64,000 nt of DNA from Chaetomium olivaceum (lineage: Eukaryota > Ascomycota > Sordariomycetes > Sordariales > Chaetomiaceae), in the NCBI GenBank assembly GCA_039881045.1, contig JAYWVB010000044.1, forward strand, positions 186,001 to 250,000. The letters run 5' to 3'. Under the pieces are notes generated by a model. It ran no database searches, was not told the origin of the DNA, and saw nothing but the letters and a program-made list of their open reading frames with translations. The first letter of the stretch is position 1. Every line of letters begins with the position of its first letter. Of this stretch, positions 1-10,790 are shown in pieces. The position numbers were made by a program, and so were the translations under genes.

Positions 1-839
1 CCGGTGTCGACGTCACCAAGCAGCCCATCCCTGTCCTACCCACCGTCCACTACAACATGGGTGGTATCCCCACTCGCTACACTGGTGAGGTTATCACTGT
101 GGATGAGCAGGGCAATGATCAGGTTGTTCCCGGTCTCTTTGCCTGCGGTGAGGCTGCCTGTGTGTCCGTTCACGGTGCCAACCGCCTGGGCGCCAACTCC
201 CTCCTGGACTTGGTCGTCTTCGGCCGTGCCGTCTCGCACACCATCCGCGACAACTTCACCCCTGGCGCCAAGCTGAAGCCCATCGAGGCTGATGCCGGTG
301 CCGACTCGATCGAGGTCCTCGACCAGGTCCGCACCGCCGACGGCCCCAAGAGCACCGCCGAAATCCGCCTTGCCATGCAGAAGACCATGCAGAGAGAAGT
401 CAGCGTCTTCCGAACCCAAGAGAGCTTGGACGAGGGCGTCAAGCAGATCACCGAGATCGACCAGATGTTCTCGCAGGTCGGCACCAAGGACCGCAGCATG
501 ATCTGGAACTCGGACCTTGTTGAGACTCTTGAGCTTCGCAACCTGCTCACTTGCGCGTGAGTAATCCGATCTACGGGTGGGAAGGTGATCTTGATATCTG
601 ACACTGACAATCAAAACAGCACCCAGACTGCCACTGCTGCCGCCAACCGGAAGGAGTCACGTGGTGCCCACGCCCGTGAGGACTACCCCGACCGTGACGA
701 CCAGAACTGGATGAAGCACACGCTCAGCTGGCAGAAGAAGCCACACGGCAAGGTCGACCTCTCGTACCGCCGCGTCATTGGCACCACCCTTGACGAGAAC
801 GAGTGCAAGCCCGTGCCGCCCATGAAGCGTGTCTACTAA
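1..839 (+). CDS. SDH1: Succinate dehydrogenase flavoprotein subunit, mitochondrial (3' part)
   Basis: This is the C-terminal part of the FAD-bearing catalytic subunit of complex II, which oxidises succinate to fumarate in the TCA cycle on the inner mitochondrial membrane. The reading frame is already open at the window edge (frame from base 3), so the start lies outside. Exons are 1..556 and 620..839, with a GTGAGT...CAG intron at 557..619 that restores frame (CA/TQTA). Seen directly: the conserved block GGIPTRYTGEV, the FAD-domain motif HGANRLGANSLLD, and the C-terminal helical domain ending VDLSYRRVIGT...MKRVY, as in fungal SDH1. The next gene downstream is convergent and about 1.1 kb away. 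The family call is very safe. Whether there are further introns upstream cannot be seen. Confidence 0.97.
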
Positions 840-1941
840 AGGGTCCAACCATCTGGGGAACCGGAGTACCTGGCTGGGAGATCGTCTAAGCCAAGCCACC
901 GAACAACACGTGGGGATGCTCCGCTGCGTCGTTCGTTCGGGGGAAAAGAGGCATTGCTAATGTCTCTGAGCTTGCATCAAGTCAGGAATGAGGAAGCAAA
1001 ATCGTGGTAACTGCGAAGAGGTGAAGTCGGGGAAAGACAGAAGGAAAGCATTCAATCCACCGCCAATCCATCTGTGCGGTGTCAGGGAGGAAGGGGGGAA
1101 AGCCCCATCAAGCATAGCATCCTGCTTTTTCTTTCCTTTTTCCCTGTGTCCTGGTATGTTTGGAATTGCGCCGGAGGCTTGTTCAGGAAATATCTAGATC
1201 AGTTGGGGGGGTTGGGGGAAGGGGTGGGACGAGCATTGTAAACCAGTTGTTTCGACGGCCTCTTGTTAGGTTCGTTCGTGTATACAAACAAAACAGACAG
1301 GTATAGGGGAGGAAAGGGCGGTGGAACGCTAGGGGCGGGGAATGAATTTGTTTTGAATACGTTGCTCGTACCTATGCATGACAGATGACCATGATACTCA
1401 AACACCCCGTATGCCATGCACAATGGCAGTCTGGCAGCGTTGTGAATACCATTACCCCATTACCCTTGAAATACAGTGACACCCAAATGAAGATTAAGAA
1501 GGGCAGGGATATATATGGCAGGATCTGGAACAGTTTTGTCGTATCGAGGCGGTAAATATAGATTTTGGGTGTAGGTAGTTTAGCCTTATACACCAGATCA
1601 TAATTCTATCGACATATCCATCCATCGGCTTGCTCTCCCCGTTGCCCCAATATCACTCATAATCAGGGTAGAGCTATCATGATATAACCCGTAAGCAAGC
1701 GTGCTAGTTTCCGTGCCCGCACGATGACGAGCGAAGCGAGTTTACCATGTGATGTTTTACAAATAATGAAGGTACTGTTTCCATAAACGCCCACTCCAGT
1801 TTTAACCAAGAAGCACTTCCGTCGTTCCTCAACTTGGCCGCCTAGGTGAAGGCAGTTGCCCTGAACTGTAAAGCACCAAACGCAGTCTCCGCTCCTGAAC
1901 CAGCTTTTCCTGCCAACCTTCATCATCCCAACCACCCCCCC
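840..1941. other. Intergenic, tail-to-tail (SDH1 / luciferase-like gene)
   Basis: This is about 1.1 kb between two convergent stop codons. It presumably holds both 3' UTRs. Short open frames on both strands show no family resemblance and have unlike codon use. No RNA gene, repeat or further coding exon was recognised. Confidence 0.6.
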
Positions 1942-2917
1942 TTAGGATTCGGGCTCAAGCAGCACATCAACCTTCCTCGCAGTGGTATACCAAATTGCAG
2001 CCTCGATGATACTGCACACAATCTTCAGGTCGTTCTCATCTACACCACAACAACAAAACATGTCAACCACACCCCTCAGCAACAAAAAGGGGGGAAGAAA
2101 AGAGAGAAGAGAACAGAAAAAACTCACCCCTCGGCGCATAAATCATGGTAAACGTCCTCGGCACCGGGCTGCGCACCCACCCCTCCCACGCCATGGGATG
2201 GCGCTGGCCCCAGCCCTTCTCCAACACCTCACGGATATCGTCCGGGTGCAGGTTCAGATGCAGCGAGCGGTCCGACGTATGGATGTGGCACACCTCGCCG
2301 TTGCCGCACACGTTGACCGGGTGGCGCGCGAACAGCGCAAAGCCGTGCTTCTCGAGGCAGGAGGTGGCCGTGACGAAATCGCTGGGGAGGCGGGCCGTGA
2401 CGGCCTGGATGGCGGCGCGGAGCCGCGCCGAGGAGGGCAGGGTGCCGTGCTGGTTGAGTTGGCGCTGGGGCGCGAGGCCCGCGACGACGGGGCGGGGCCC
2501 CGGGCGGTAGGGGAGCTGCGAGAGGATTCCCGTGGCCGGCTTCTGCGAGGGGTCTGGCGGCGGTGCGCTGAAGGGGTCGCGCAGCGTGAAGAGCCGGTAC
2601 CAGGTCAGGCGGGCGTAGCCTGAGGGGGTGGGCGGCGTGCCGCCGGGGCCGAGCTTGAGGAAGTTGAGGTAGTCGTTGTGGATGAGCAGCGCCACGGGCA
2701 CGAGGATGATGAGGGTCTCGAGCACGGGCCGCTCGATGAAGTGCATGCCGAGGACGAGGATGATGGAGACGGCTAGGAGGGCGGCGGCGTCCAGCGTGAT
2801 GTAGAAAGGGTCCTGTCGGATCACCATGTTCACGGCCACCGGGGCTTTCTCATCTGAAGAAGACGACGACGCCGCCGCCGCCGCCTGTTGGGATTCGGTG
2901 GTCACGGTGAGAGACAT
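1942..2917 (-). CDS. Membrane protein with luciferase-like (DUF5519-type) domain
   Basis: The predicted protein is 295 aa, with exons 2128..2917 and 1942..2039 and a GTGAGT...TAG intron at 2040..2127 that joins YAPR-G to DENDLK in frame. Two hydrophobic segments lie at about residues 41-59 and 63-80, followed by the family phrase LGPGGTPPTPSGY. Then come GPRPVVAGLAPQRQLNQH and a C-terminal domain with EVCHIHTSDRSLHLNLHPDD and EKGWGQRHPMA, ending in a YAPR-type strand. This order matches the fungal luciferase-domain-containing proteins I know. The name is a fold/family label and no light emission is implied; the function is unknown. I chose the ATG at 2917 because an upstream in-frame ATG at 3016 adds a stretch that reads like untranslated leader. 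A TATAAAAG box sits about 175 bp upstream. Confidence 0.82.
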
Positions 2918-4874
2918 TGATGTGCAGATGTTGATCGGGCCTGGTCTTGTGGTGTGCTTCCGTTGTTGTAGTTGTGGGACAGAAGGTGAAGAGGTTCCTG
3001 CGTGGGGCGGCAACATCGATACTCTGACAGTGTGTTGTTGGAGGCGGGGAGAGGACGAGGGGAGGTCAAGAGAGACGGTCTAGGGTCTTTCTTTTATAGT
3101 CTAAATATACGACGACAGGATGGAGTGACACGAGAAGGGTGGTTTAGATGCTGAGCGCATCAAGCTTCCTATCGTGGATCACCGCATTGGGTTTGCCACG
3201 CACAGAGAGGGGTGATATCAGTGTGTCAATGGCAGGAGTAAGGGAATACATCATGGCCAAGCGGCATTCGTCCAGGTCTGGGCAGCGGTCAGCATGCGCT
3301 CGGGTTGTCCGCAAGGCAGACCAAGAACGGGAACCGTTCCCTCCACGTAGCGACGGGTAGCAAATCCGTGTGAGGGTGAACAGCACCGGACCAAGCTGTC
3401 CACGTGCCCTACCTGAGCGAGAGCCACTGGCAATGGTACAGAATACTACTGTGTAATGGTGATACGCGCGTACCGGATAAGGGACGGTGACGGAGTGGTC
3501 CAACTCTCTTCATGCAATGAACGTCCAGAACAAGATGCGCTGGAGGATTGCCAGAGTGCTCTGAAGGATGAGGAGGGGTGGGAAGGTGGTGGTCAGGGGC
3601 CAACATCCCACCGTCTGGTCTCCGCAGAATGGCACCGACGATCAATGACGTTCCAACGCCGCAGCGCTTCGTTTTACCGAGCCTGGGATTGTCTTTCGAA
3701 ACGAGTGAGCCAAGCTACGATAGGAGCGCTTGAGCGAGAGAGGGAAAGCCCGTAAGCTCTAAGCCCCCCCCCGGCTTGTCTATCTTAGTCGTATAATATG
3801 TAGCTCTAGACAGCCGCAAAAAAACCCAAGGGCATCAGCAACGGCAGCGAGGTGTAAATCACTTGGCAGTCATCTGATGCGGTAGTTCAATAGGCGAAAA
3901 GCGGCCCGATTCGTTGGCACCCATTCTCTGGGATGCACCACTGTGAATTTTCGGGTCATCCTATGCGATCCTCGCATTTACAGCTGCAGTCGTCGACGCC
4001 TCTCGCTTCGTTGGCATTCTCTCGACCATCGAAGACGATTGCGGGCGGAATCAGTGACAATCTAATCTGTAGACTTTTACAGACGGAAGGTGGGTGGAAA
4101 AAGTGGGTGAATTGATGAATTACACAAATTGAAGGAAAAAAGATGAAAAAGCATGGGAGATAGAATGGAAGGAAGTCAAGGAGAGTACGTCGCAACGTCA
4201 TTTCTCCATATCTGGATGTATGTAGTGGACGACATAATTGCAGGCTGACTGAGAAAGGAGTGGCTCCTTCGTGTGGGCAGTCCCACTTCCTTCTGCACCG
4301 AAACAAACCCCGGATTTTGAAATCCGCTTTCGTGTTTCTGCCCGATCTCGACAGTGAAATGGCCAAGAAAATGGCCAAGAGAATGCCCCCCACTTCCAAA
4401 AAGCTGGTTGCTGGGCAACCAAGCCTCAATGAGACGTCGACAGAGCTGACAACAACCGCCAATCAGCGGGGAGAAGGATGCGCCGCTTTCTGTTTGAATT
4501 CAAGTCCGGGTCAATTGTTCTGGTTCTTCAAGGTCACTCCGCATTCTCCGCCAAAGAAGCCCTCAATGGCCCCTTGATGATTAACTAAATTGTGTTTTTG
4601 ACGATTCGACGTCTTGAACATTGACCGAACTTGGAGTTGAGACACCATCCCCACCAGGACTGTCTCAAGGCACGCAAACTTCGAGCGGGCACTTTCGAGA
4701 CCCGGGATTGTGGACACGCACGGTGCCAGTGCGGCCAGCCCGGATTGTTTCTTCTTCACTGTTTGGTAGGAACCCCTTAATGCCTCTTCATCAAAGACAC
4801 AAGTCACATTCCTCTCGTTATGCGCTTGGGTTAACACACTTTGCGCGTAGTAAACCGTACCTTCACCCTCCAAG
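2918..4874. other. Divergent intergenic region, no gene seen
   Basis: This is about 2 kb between the luciferase-like gene (-) and the DUF3405 gene (+), so it should hold both promoters. Small open frames (for example 3144..3503 minus, 3956..4462 minus, 4260..4577 plus) overlap one another on both strands and resemble nothing I know. A C9 run lies near 3766-3774. Confidence 0.5.
3091..3098 (-). promoter_or_regulatory. TATA-box-like element
   Basis: The minus strand reads TATAAAAG here, about 175 bp upstream of the chosen start of the luciferase-like-domain gene. It is a perfect match to the classic TATA consensus in otherwise GC-rich DNA. Position and sequence are seen; promoter function is inferred. 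Confidence 0.4.
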
Positions 4875-7542
4875 ATGGGGTTACTCCCTTCAACCTCTTC
4901 CGGGCACGGGACGAAAAGACGCCGAAGCTGCCATTATACAAAGAGCTCGGCCCTTCCCGGGCGCGCAAACCTCGCACACCGCATCTCGACATCTCGATCA
5001 GTCAAGGAGCGCTACTCGGATTCCGAAGAGGACTCCGACGAATCCGATGATGGCAGCACAACCGACTCATCTACCTCAAGCGCCGGGAGCTCGAGACGAA
5101 CATCATCTTCCACCTCTTCTGCCGCGGCACTCATGCTGCCCAAGAAGCGGCCTGCAGTTGCCACCCGCCGGCCGCCCATCAGGAGATATCTCTACCGGTT
5201 GCCGAACAAAGTCATCCGGTACCTGTGTCTCGCCATGATCTCGACTATTATCATATTCATGTTTGTCTTGATTCGGGGCCAGGTTGAGAACAGGAGGATA
5301 GCAGAAGGCAAAGTTGTAAAGAAGCCCGTCGAACCGCCTCCATGGGAGCAGTTCGAGTTTCACCAGATATTACGGTGGCGTCAAGTCCGTCATTCCCCTG
5401 GCCGAAAACGAGCCGCAGTATCCGCGGCTTGAGGAGGAGGGGCCCTACAACGCAAGCCAGCCGCAGCAACAACAACAGCAACAAGAGTCGGGCAAGAGGG
5501 AACCTGAAGATAAACAACCTGCCATCGAGAAGAAGGCAGTACCACCAAGCAAAGCTTTCGTTGACTACCCCGCGGCCGGTATCCCGAAAGCCACAGATGG
5601 AATTCATGAGTGCTTCTTGGATACTCTCAACACGCTGAAGGCGCCCTCAATCCGCTATCTGCAGGGTCGCCCCAACGGTTTCCCTGACAACATTCTCGGC
5701 TCATACGAGCTCCTTTCACTCCCTGAAGACATCTGCTTTGACCGCTTCGGGAGATACGGACCGTATGGTTACGGCTATTCCACTCGGACCGGCGGCCTCG
5801 GCCTCGGTGAACATGGCGACCGGGAGGGCGCCGATGCAGTCTGGGGATCGGCCAAGCAGGTTGACTGGCGCAATATCGATTGGGCTGCTGTACAACGGCA
5901 ATGCTACAAAGCCAATGCTGAGCGATTCAAGCCGCTGGCTGTGCGTGATGCCCCTCCCCGTGGCTTCTTTATCGGCGAGGGTCTGGAGACACCTCAAATC
6001 GCAGCCCGTGATTCGACCGAGCAAGTCGCGCAGAGCGAGCAGACTGAGCAAACCGAGCAAACCGAGCAGGCCGAGCCCGCGAGTGAGAAGGTTCAGGGCG
6101 ACGTTGCTAGAACTGCAGTTGTTCTTCGGTGCTGGGACGAGTTCAATTGGAGGGAAGAGGACATCGTCAATCTCAGAGCCTTGATCTCGGAGCTGTCTCT
6201 TGAGTCTGGCGGTCGCTATGACGTTCATCTACTCGTTCAAGTCCGCAATGACGGTAGAAACCCGGTGTGGGCCGACGACGACGTTTACCGCCGCCGCATC
6301 AACGAGACTATCCCGGAGGAGTTCCGCGGAATCGCCACTCTTTGGTCTGAAACCCAAATGCTTGCCGTTTACCAAGGCGTTCGGGATCTCTGGACTAGGG
6401 GTCCCGACCTGCCCGTGCACGGCTCATACCGTGGCTTGCAGATGGCGATGCAGCACTTTGCCTACAATCACCCTGAGTACGAGCACTTCTGGCAGTGGGA
6501 AATGGACATCCGTTACACGGGCCATTACCACGATCTCCTCTCCAAGATGGAATCCTGGCTAAGGAGCAGCCGCGCAAGGGCCTCTGGGAACGTAACTCGC
6601 GCTTCTACATCCCCACGTGCACGGCACCTGGGAGGACTTCAAGCAGATGGCGCGTGTGCAGACCGAGCACGGTACCGTAAACGCCGACACCCTCTGGAAC
6701 GGGATCCCGGGCGCCACCAAACCCGGCGACAAGCCCTCTGCTTCGCCCAACGGCGGTCCCGGAGGAAGCGAGCAATCCGTATGGGGCCCGCTCCGCCCGG
6801 TGTCCTCGTCCGACTGGTTCGAGCACGAGGCCGACCCGCAGCCCCCCACGACCTACGAGCGCGACAAGTACGCGTGGGGCGTGGGCGAGGAGGCCGACCT
6901 ACTCACGCTCTCGCCCATCTTCGACCCGGACGGCACCTCGTGGAAGCTGGCCGACGACATCACGGGGTACAACGAGACGGGCGGCAATGGCAAGCCGCCG
7001 CGGCGCGCGCAGATCATCACGGCCTCGCGCATGTCGCGCCGCCTGCTCGTCACCATGCACCGCGAGACCGCCTTCCGCAAGCACCACGCCTTCCCGGAGA
7101 TGTGGCCCGCCACCGTCGCCCTCCACCACGGCCTCAAGGCCGTCTTTGCCCCCCACCCGGTCTTTGTCGACGCGCCTGGCCCCCCGACTACATGGCACGC
7201 GTGCTCAACGGCGGACGCAACGGCGCCTCGGGCGGTGGCCGCGCGTCGGTCTATGGCGACCGCGAACACAACATGCGCGGGCTGACCTGGTTCTACAACG
7301 CCGGGTTTTCGGGCAACCTGTACCGTCGCTGGATGGGCCTCCGCGTCAACAATGACGGGGGTGAGGAGTTTGAGACCACCGTCGATATGAGCGCCAATGA
7401 CACATCCGTCGGCTCTATGCGTGGTGGTGAGGGCCGTATGTGCCTGCCGCCGATGCTGCTGCATCCCGTCAAGGATGTCGAGTTGCCTGTGCAGCGCCAG
7501 AAGGCGCAGGCGCCGGTGGTGGAGTCGGATCCGGCTGCTTAG
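4875..7542 (+). CDS. DUF3405 family type II membrane protein (glycosyltransferase-like), frame-broken
   Basis: The N-terminus is Ser/Asp-rich and cytosolic, with one membrane segment (ISTIIIFMFVLI) at about residues 115-135. A large lumenal domain follows, with YLQGRPNGFPDN, SLPEDICFDRFGRYG, VLRCWDEFNWREEDI, HFWQWEMDIRYTGHYHDLL, and a late part with RGLTWFYNAGFSGNLYRRW. This is the fungal DUF3405 arrangement, thought to be Golgi glycosyltransferase-like; the substrate is unknown. The frame breaks four times. Near 5360 two bases seem lost (giving EFLTRYYGG). One base is lost near 6558 (ESW-AKEQPRKGLWERNSRFY), one near 6614 (IPHVHGTWEDF) and one near 7177 (DAPWPPDYMARVLN). Adding these five bases gives 891 codons exactly. 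The extreme N-terminus may hold more errors, because another frame there reads TPFNLFRARDEKTPKL. Near residue 390 there is an acidic EQT repeat. It is either an error-ridden sequence or a pseudogene; I favour error. Confidence 0.8.
6026..6078 (+). repeat. Short tandem repeat coding Glu-Gln-Thr triplets
   Basis: Degenerate 9-base units (gag-cag-act / gag-caa-acc) repeat inside the DUF3405 gene and encode about SEQTEQTEQTEQAEP. The repeat lies in a linker between the conserved blocks and may vary in length between strains. Confidence 0.7.
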
Positions 7543-8134
7543 GACTGCTGCTGGGGTGGGTGGTGTTGTGGTTTGTTAATGAGGTTGGGGGGTTCAGTTG
7601 TTTTCATTTTGTTTTGGGCTCGGCGTTTGGGTACATGGGATACAGGATATGCTGAAGCGATGTTGATGAGATGGGAGGTGGTGATGTTTATACATGTGTA
7701 TACCGATGTTGAATATGATTCTATGTGCACCGTTTGAGCGTTCATACATGGAGCAAGTTGTATCTTTCGAGATATTCGAACGGCAAGCTCGCCACTGTCC
7801 GAGCTTGTCACTGTCCAAGCTCGTCATAATCAGTCATGGTCAGTCATGGTCAGTCGTCATAGCCAGCCGTCGCGAGAATACTGCGGCAATTGAGATGTCA
7901 AATCGTAGATGATCGTATTATCGTACCGTGCCGTCTCTGAGGCAATGCCTCCGGCCCATTTTCATGTGTGTATTGATTGTACAGACCCGTACACGGGGGG
8001 TGGTGCATGCTTCATCCAAGACGCCAAACAGAAACACCAGGTCCCTTTTCCCTTTCGAGTCGCCCCCCAATCCTGCGCCAACCCGCTGATATCATTTTGC
8101 ACAGACGATGCAAATAAACATGGAAAGTTGTCGC
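7543..8134. other. Intergenic, tail-to-tail (DUF3405 / EMP24)
   Basis: This is about 590 bp between convergent stop codons, presumably 3' UTRs. It contains an exact 10-base direct repeat (CAGTCATGGT at 7831-7840 and 7841-7850, with a third partial copy). No gene was recognised. Confidence 0.5.
7831..7855. repeat. 10-bp tandem repeat CAGTCATGGT x2.5
   Basis: Two perfect adjacent copies and a partial third lie in the shared 3' region of DUF3405 and EMP24. No function is suggested by the sequence. Confidence 0.6.
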
Positions 8135-8926
8135 TCAAACAACCCGCTTGACCTAGTTCGAGAGACAAGCCATGTCAGCCATTTTGTTCATATTCCGTTC
8201 ATGGGAAAGATAAGCAGGCAAGTTCAACATACCTCAAAGAACCTCCGCAGCCACCAGACCTGGAAGACGCTCTCGCCAATGACGACGGCGATGACAAACA
8301 CGTTCCACCACTTGACGCGGCTGTTGGTGCTCTCGGCGGTGTTGCGGTGGGTGCGCTCGCGCACGACGATGTAGCTCTGCTCGTCCTTGACCAGCTCCAG
8401 CAGCTCCGACAGCTTGCGCACCTCAACCTCGAGCGGGTCCTGCGGCGCGTCCGCCTCGTTCACGTACACGACGCCGTGCACGTTGAACGACACCTCCTTG
8501 GACGCCGCGCCCCAATGCTCATTGCCGAAGCAGTATACGAACTTGCCGTCGTGCTTAGCGTCGAACGTGAAGTCGCCGTTGGACACCGCCCTGTCGTTGG
8601 CTTCGTACTGGCCCATGGGGTTCGTGATCTGGAGACAGAGACAGGGGGGCATATGTCAGCCAGGGTTTCTGATAAAGAAGGGTGTGTCTGTCTTGTCCCT
8701 TCACCATGACGTGTGGAATTTCATACCCAGAAGTCAATGTCGAGGTTGCCAGCACTGCCAAATCCCGGTCGCCGACCTGGAAGGTCACGGTCATCTTGTC
8801 GCCGCGGTGCAGGTTCTCGTGGAAGCATTCGCGCCCATGCGCCGGAAGCGCGATGTTGTGTGCTACCGCCGAGCCCAGCAGCAAGCTGGCCGACAGCAGC
8901 AGCTTTGCTGCCGTTCGTAGAAACAT
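8135..8926 (-). CDS. EMP24: p24 family cargo receptor (Emp24-like), one base missing
   Basis: This is a type I membrane protein of COPII/COPI vesicles that selects cargo between ER and Golgi. Exons are 8727..8926, 8233..8628 and 8135..8152; the last encodes only VKRVV. There is a signal peptide of about 22 residues ending SAVA before HNIALPAHGRECF, and a GOLD domain with GDKMTVTFQVGDRD. The highly conserved DEQSYIVVRERTHRNTAEST block precedes a membrane segment, with a tail RRFFEVKRVV whose FF and basic residues fit coat binding. Near 8761 one T is missing. The observed frame reads DRDLAVLATSTL, but with the T it reads FGSAGNLDIDFW and joins exon 2 (ITNPMGQYE) in phase, giving 205 codons. The ATG at 8926 precedes the signal peptide directly. 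It lies head-to-head with the ARF gene. Confidence 0.93.
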
Positions 8927-10026
8927 GGTGCCTAAAATGGTCGTTCGTGTTGGCCGCGTGGACGTCGTCGTCGAGATGCCAGATTTCGTGTGGAGTTCCT
9001 CTTCGGGAGGCTGCTTCAGGGATTCAAGGCCACCTTGGCGATTTTGGCGCTAGGCTGGTTGGCTGGTTCGCTGGTCGCAGGTTCAGGGATGTCAAAAACT
9101 TGCTGGCTGCTGGCTGGCTGCGCTGGCTTGCCAACTGCAGTGAGACAGTGTGCGTGCGTGCGGGCCACCTGGGCAGCTTGTGAAAACGAGTCCCCCGACC
9201 CCCCATATGGAAAAGGAGGTGCCCCGGCCCAATATTGTTCCAGGCAACCCAGTACAAGCAAGGTACAGGTGGCGGGCGGTGGCAAGCAGTGCCAACCTCT
9301 GCCTAGGGCCCTGCAGATAAGGTGCCCTTCAGGTAGTTGTGCACGGGCCATGGTATGCTCCTGGATGGAACCGCCCCAGCGCCCCCCTGTGACTGCCTTC
9401 CCTGGCCATGCTCAGCCCGAGAACAACTTTCAAAATCCAATCCGTTTCTCCCCAAGGCTTTCCTTCCACACCGCCATCGAAGCATCATACCCAGCGCTCA
9501 ACTTGACGGTAATTAGCCGCGTCGCCATCTCGGTCTGTTTACGAGATCAACCCCGGAATAGTAAGTCGCTTTCTCTGTCGACCGACTCCTCCTCGCCCCG
9601 TGGATTGCGGCATCGGCTTTCTGCCTCGGTGTGCCGCCCCTCTCCAGACCTCCGGTCCCTGAAAGGCCCCAAATCCACCAAGTCTTGCGCGGCTCGTGCT
9701 CCTAGCCAGCGCGTGCTGTTGTCCAATTCTTGCTGCCCTGGATACCGATCGCCTACTGGTCTTCCTTCCTGGCGGCCTGGGATGCCTTGGACCGTTCCCT
9801 GTCGACGCGCTGTGCATATCTGTCCTCAGATCACGCCAGTCAGCAGCTTTTAAACCTCCGTCCCAACCCCGACTTCTTTGTGTGTCACGACACCACGCCG
9901 TCCCGACAAACGACCGAGCCTTTATCACTGCGTTCGCGTTTCGGTTCTTGCTCATCCGCTTACACTCGCTTTTCAACAGATCACCCTTAGCTTCATTCCC
10001 CGTTTCCACCCTTCAACACCGCCAAG
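8927..10026. other. Divergent promoter region EMP24 / ARF
   Basis: This is 1.1 kb between two start codons pointing apart. The ARF side is a long pyrimidine-rich leader (about 9560-10026), typical of highly expressed fungal genes. An open frame over 8990..9853 on the plus strand overlaps minus-strand frames and looks fortuitous. Confidence 0.5.
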
Positions 10027-10790
10027 ATGGGCATGACTTCTTCCAAGATGTGGGGATGGATCTCCCTGCTCATGAAGCAAAAGGAGATGCGTATTCTGAT
10101 GGTTGGTCTTGATGCTGCCGGAAAGACCACCATTTTGTATAAGCTCAAGCTGGGCGAGGTCGTCACTACCATCCCGACCATTGGTACGCCACTCCCTCTT
10201 GCAGCCACTGAGGAAGCAAGCCGCTTCGCTTACTGGGCCTGCGCGTCCGGTCAAAACGCTAACGAACCCGCTCTCAAGGCTTTAACGTCGAAACCGTCGA
10301 GTACCGCAACATCCAGTTCACCGTGTGGGATGTCGGTGGCCAGGACAAGATCCGTCCCCTGTGGAGACATTACTTCCAAAACACCCAGGGTATCATCTTC
10401 GTCGTCGACAGCAACGATCGTGACCGTGTTCCCGAGGCTCGCGAGGAGCTGCAGCGTATGCTGAACGAGGACGAGCTGAGGGACGCCCTTCTCCTGGTTT
10501 TCGCCAACAAGCAGGATCTGCCGGTGAGTGGTCCCTACTTTTTTTCGGCCTTGAACCGAACGAGTTGCTAACCCTGTTACAGAATGCCATGAGTGTTGCC
10601 GAGATCACAGACAAGCTTGGTCTCCACAGCCTGCGGCAACGCACCTGGGTACGTTACCCTGTATCATTGCCGCACAAACCCTGCCAGTACTAACCGTGCC
10701 GCAGTACATCCAATCGACTTGCGCACCTCGGGTGACGGTCTCTTCGAGGGTCTCGACTGGCTTGCCAACGAAATCAAGCAGAGAACCTAA
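10027..10790 (+). CDS. ARF1: ADP-ribosylation factor, class I Arf GTPase
   Basis: This small GTPase recruits COPI and clathrin adaptors to Golgi membranes. Exons are 10027..10183, 10279..10523, 10583..10648 and 10705..10790. Gly2 follows the initiator Met for myristoylation. Then come G1 GLDAAGKT, the switch I region TIPTIGFNVETVEY, G3 WDVGGQDK, YFQNTQGIIFVVDSNDRDR, G4 NKQD, and the C-terminal CATSGDGLFEGLDWL. The spliced length would be 185 codons (family about 181). The last exon is one base short: TGCGC-ACC near 10724 should be TGC-GCN-ACC to give the G5 CAT. The N-terminal helix (SSKMWGWISLLMKQKEMR) is a few residues longer and more hydrophobic than usual. Class I Arf is preferred over Arf6 because of the NTQG and SNDRDR signatures. 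Confidence 0.95.

Noticed and set aside
5617..7542. Reading the DUF3405 region as a separate 641-residue gene
   Set aside because: Its middle (about 6558-7180) becomes Arg/Pro-rich nonsense while another frame carries the family sequence. The region is one gene with frame breaks.
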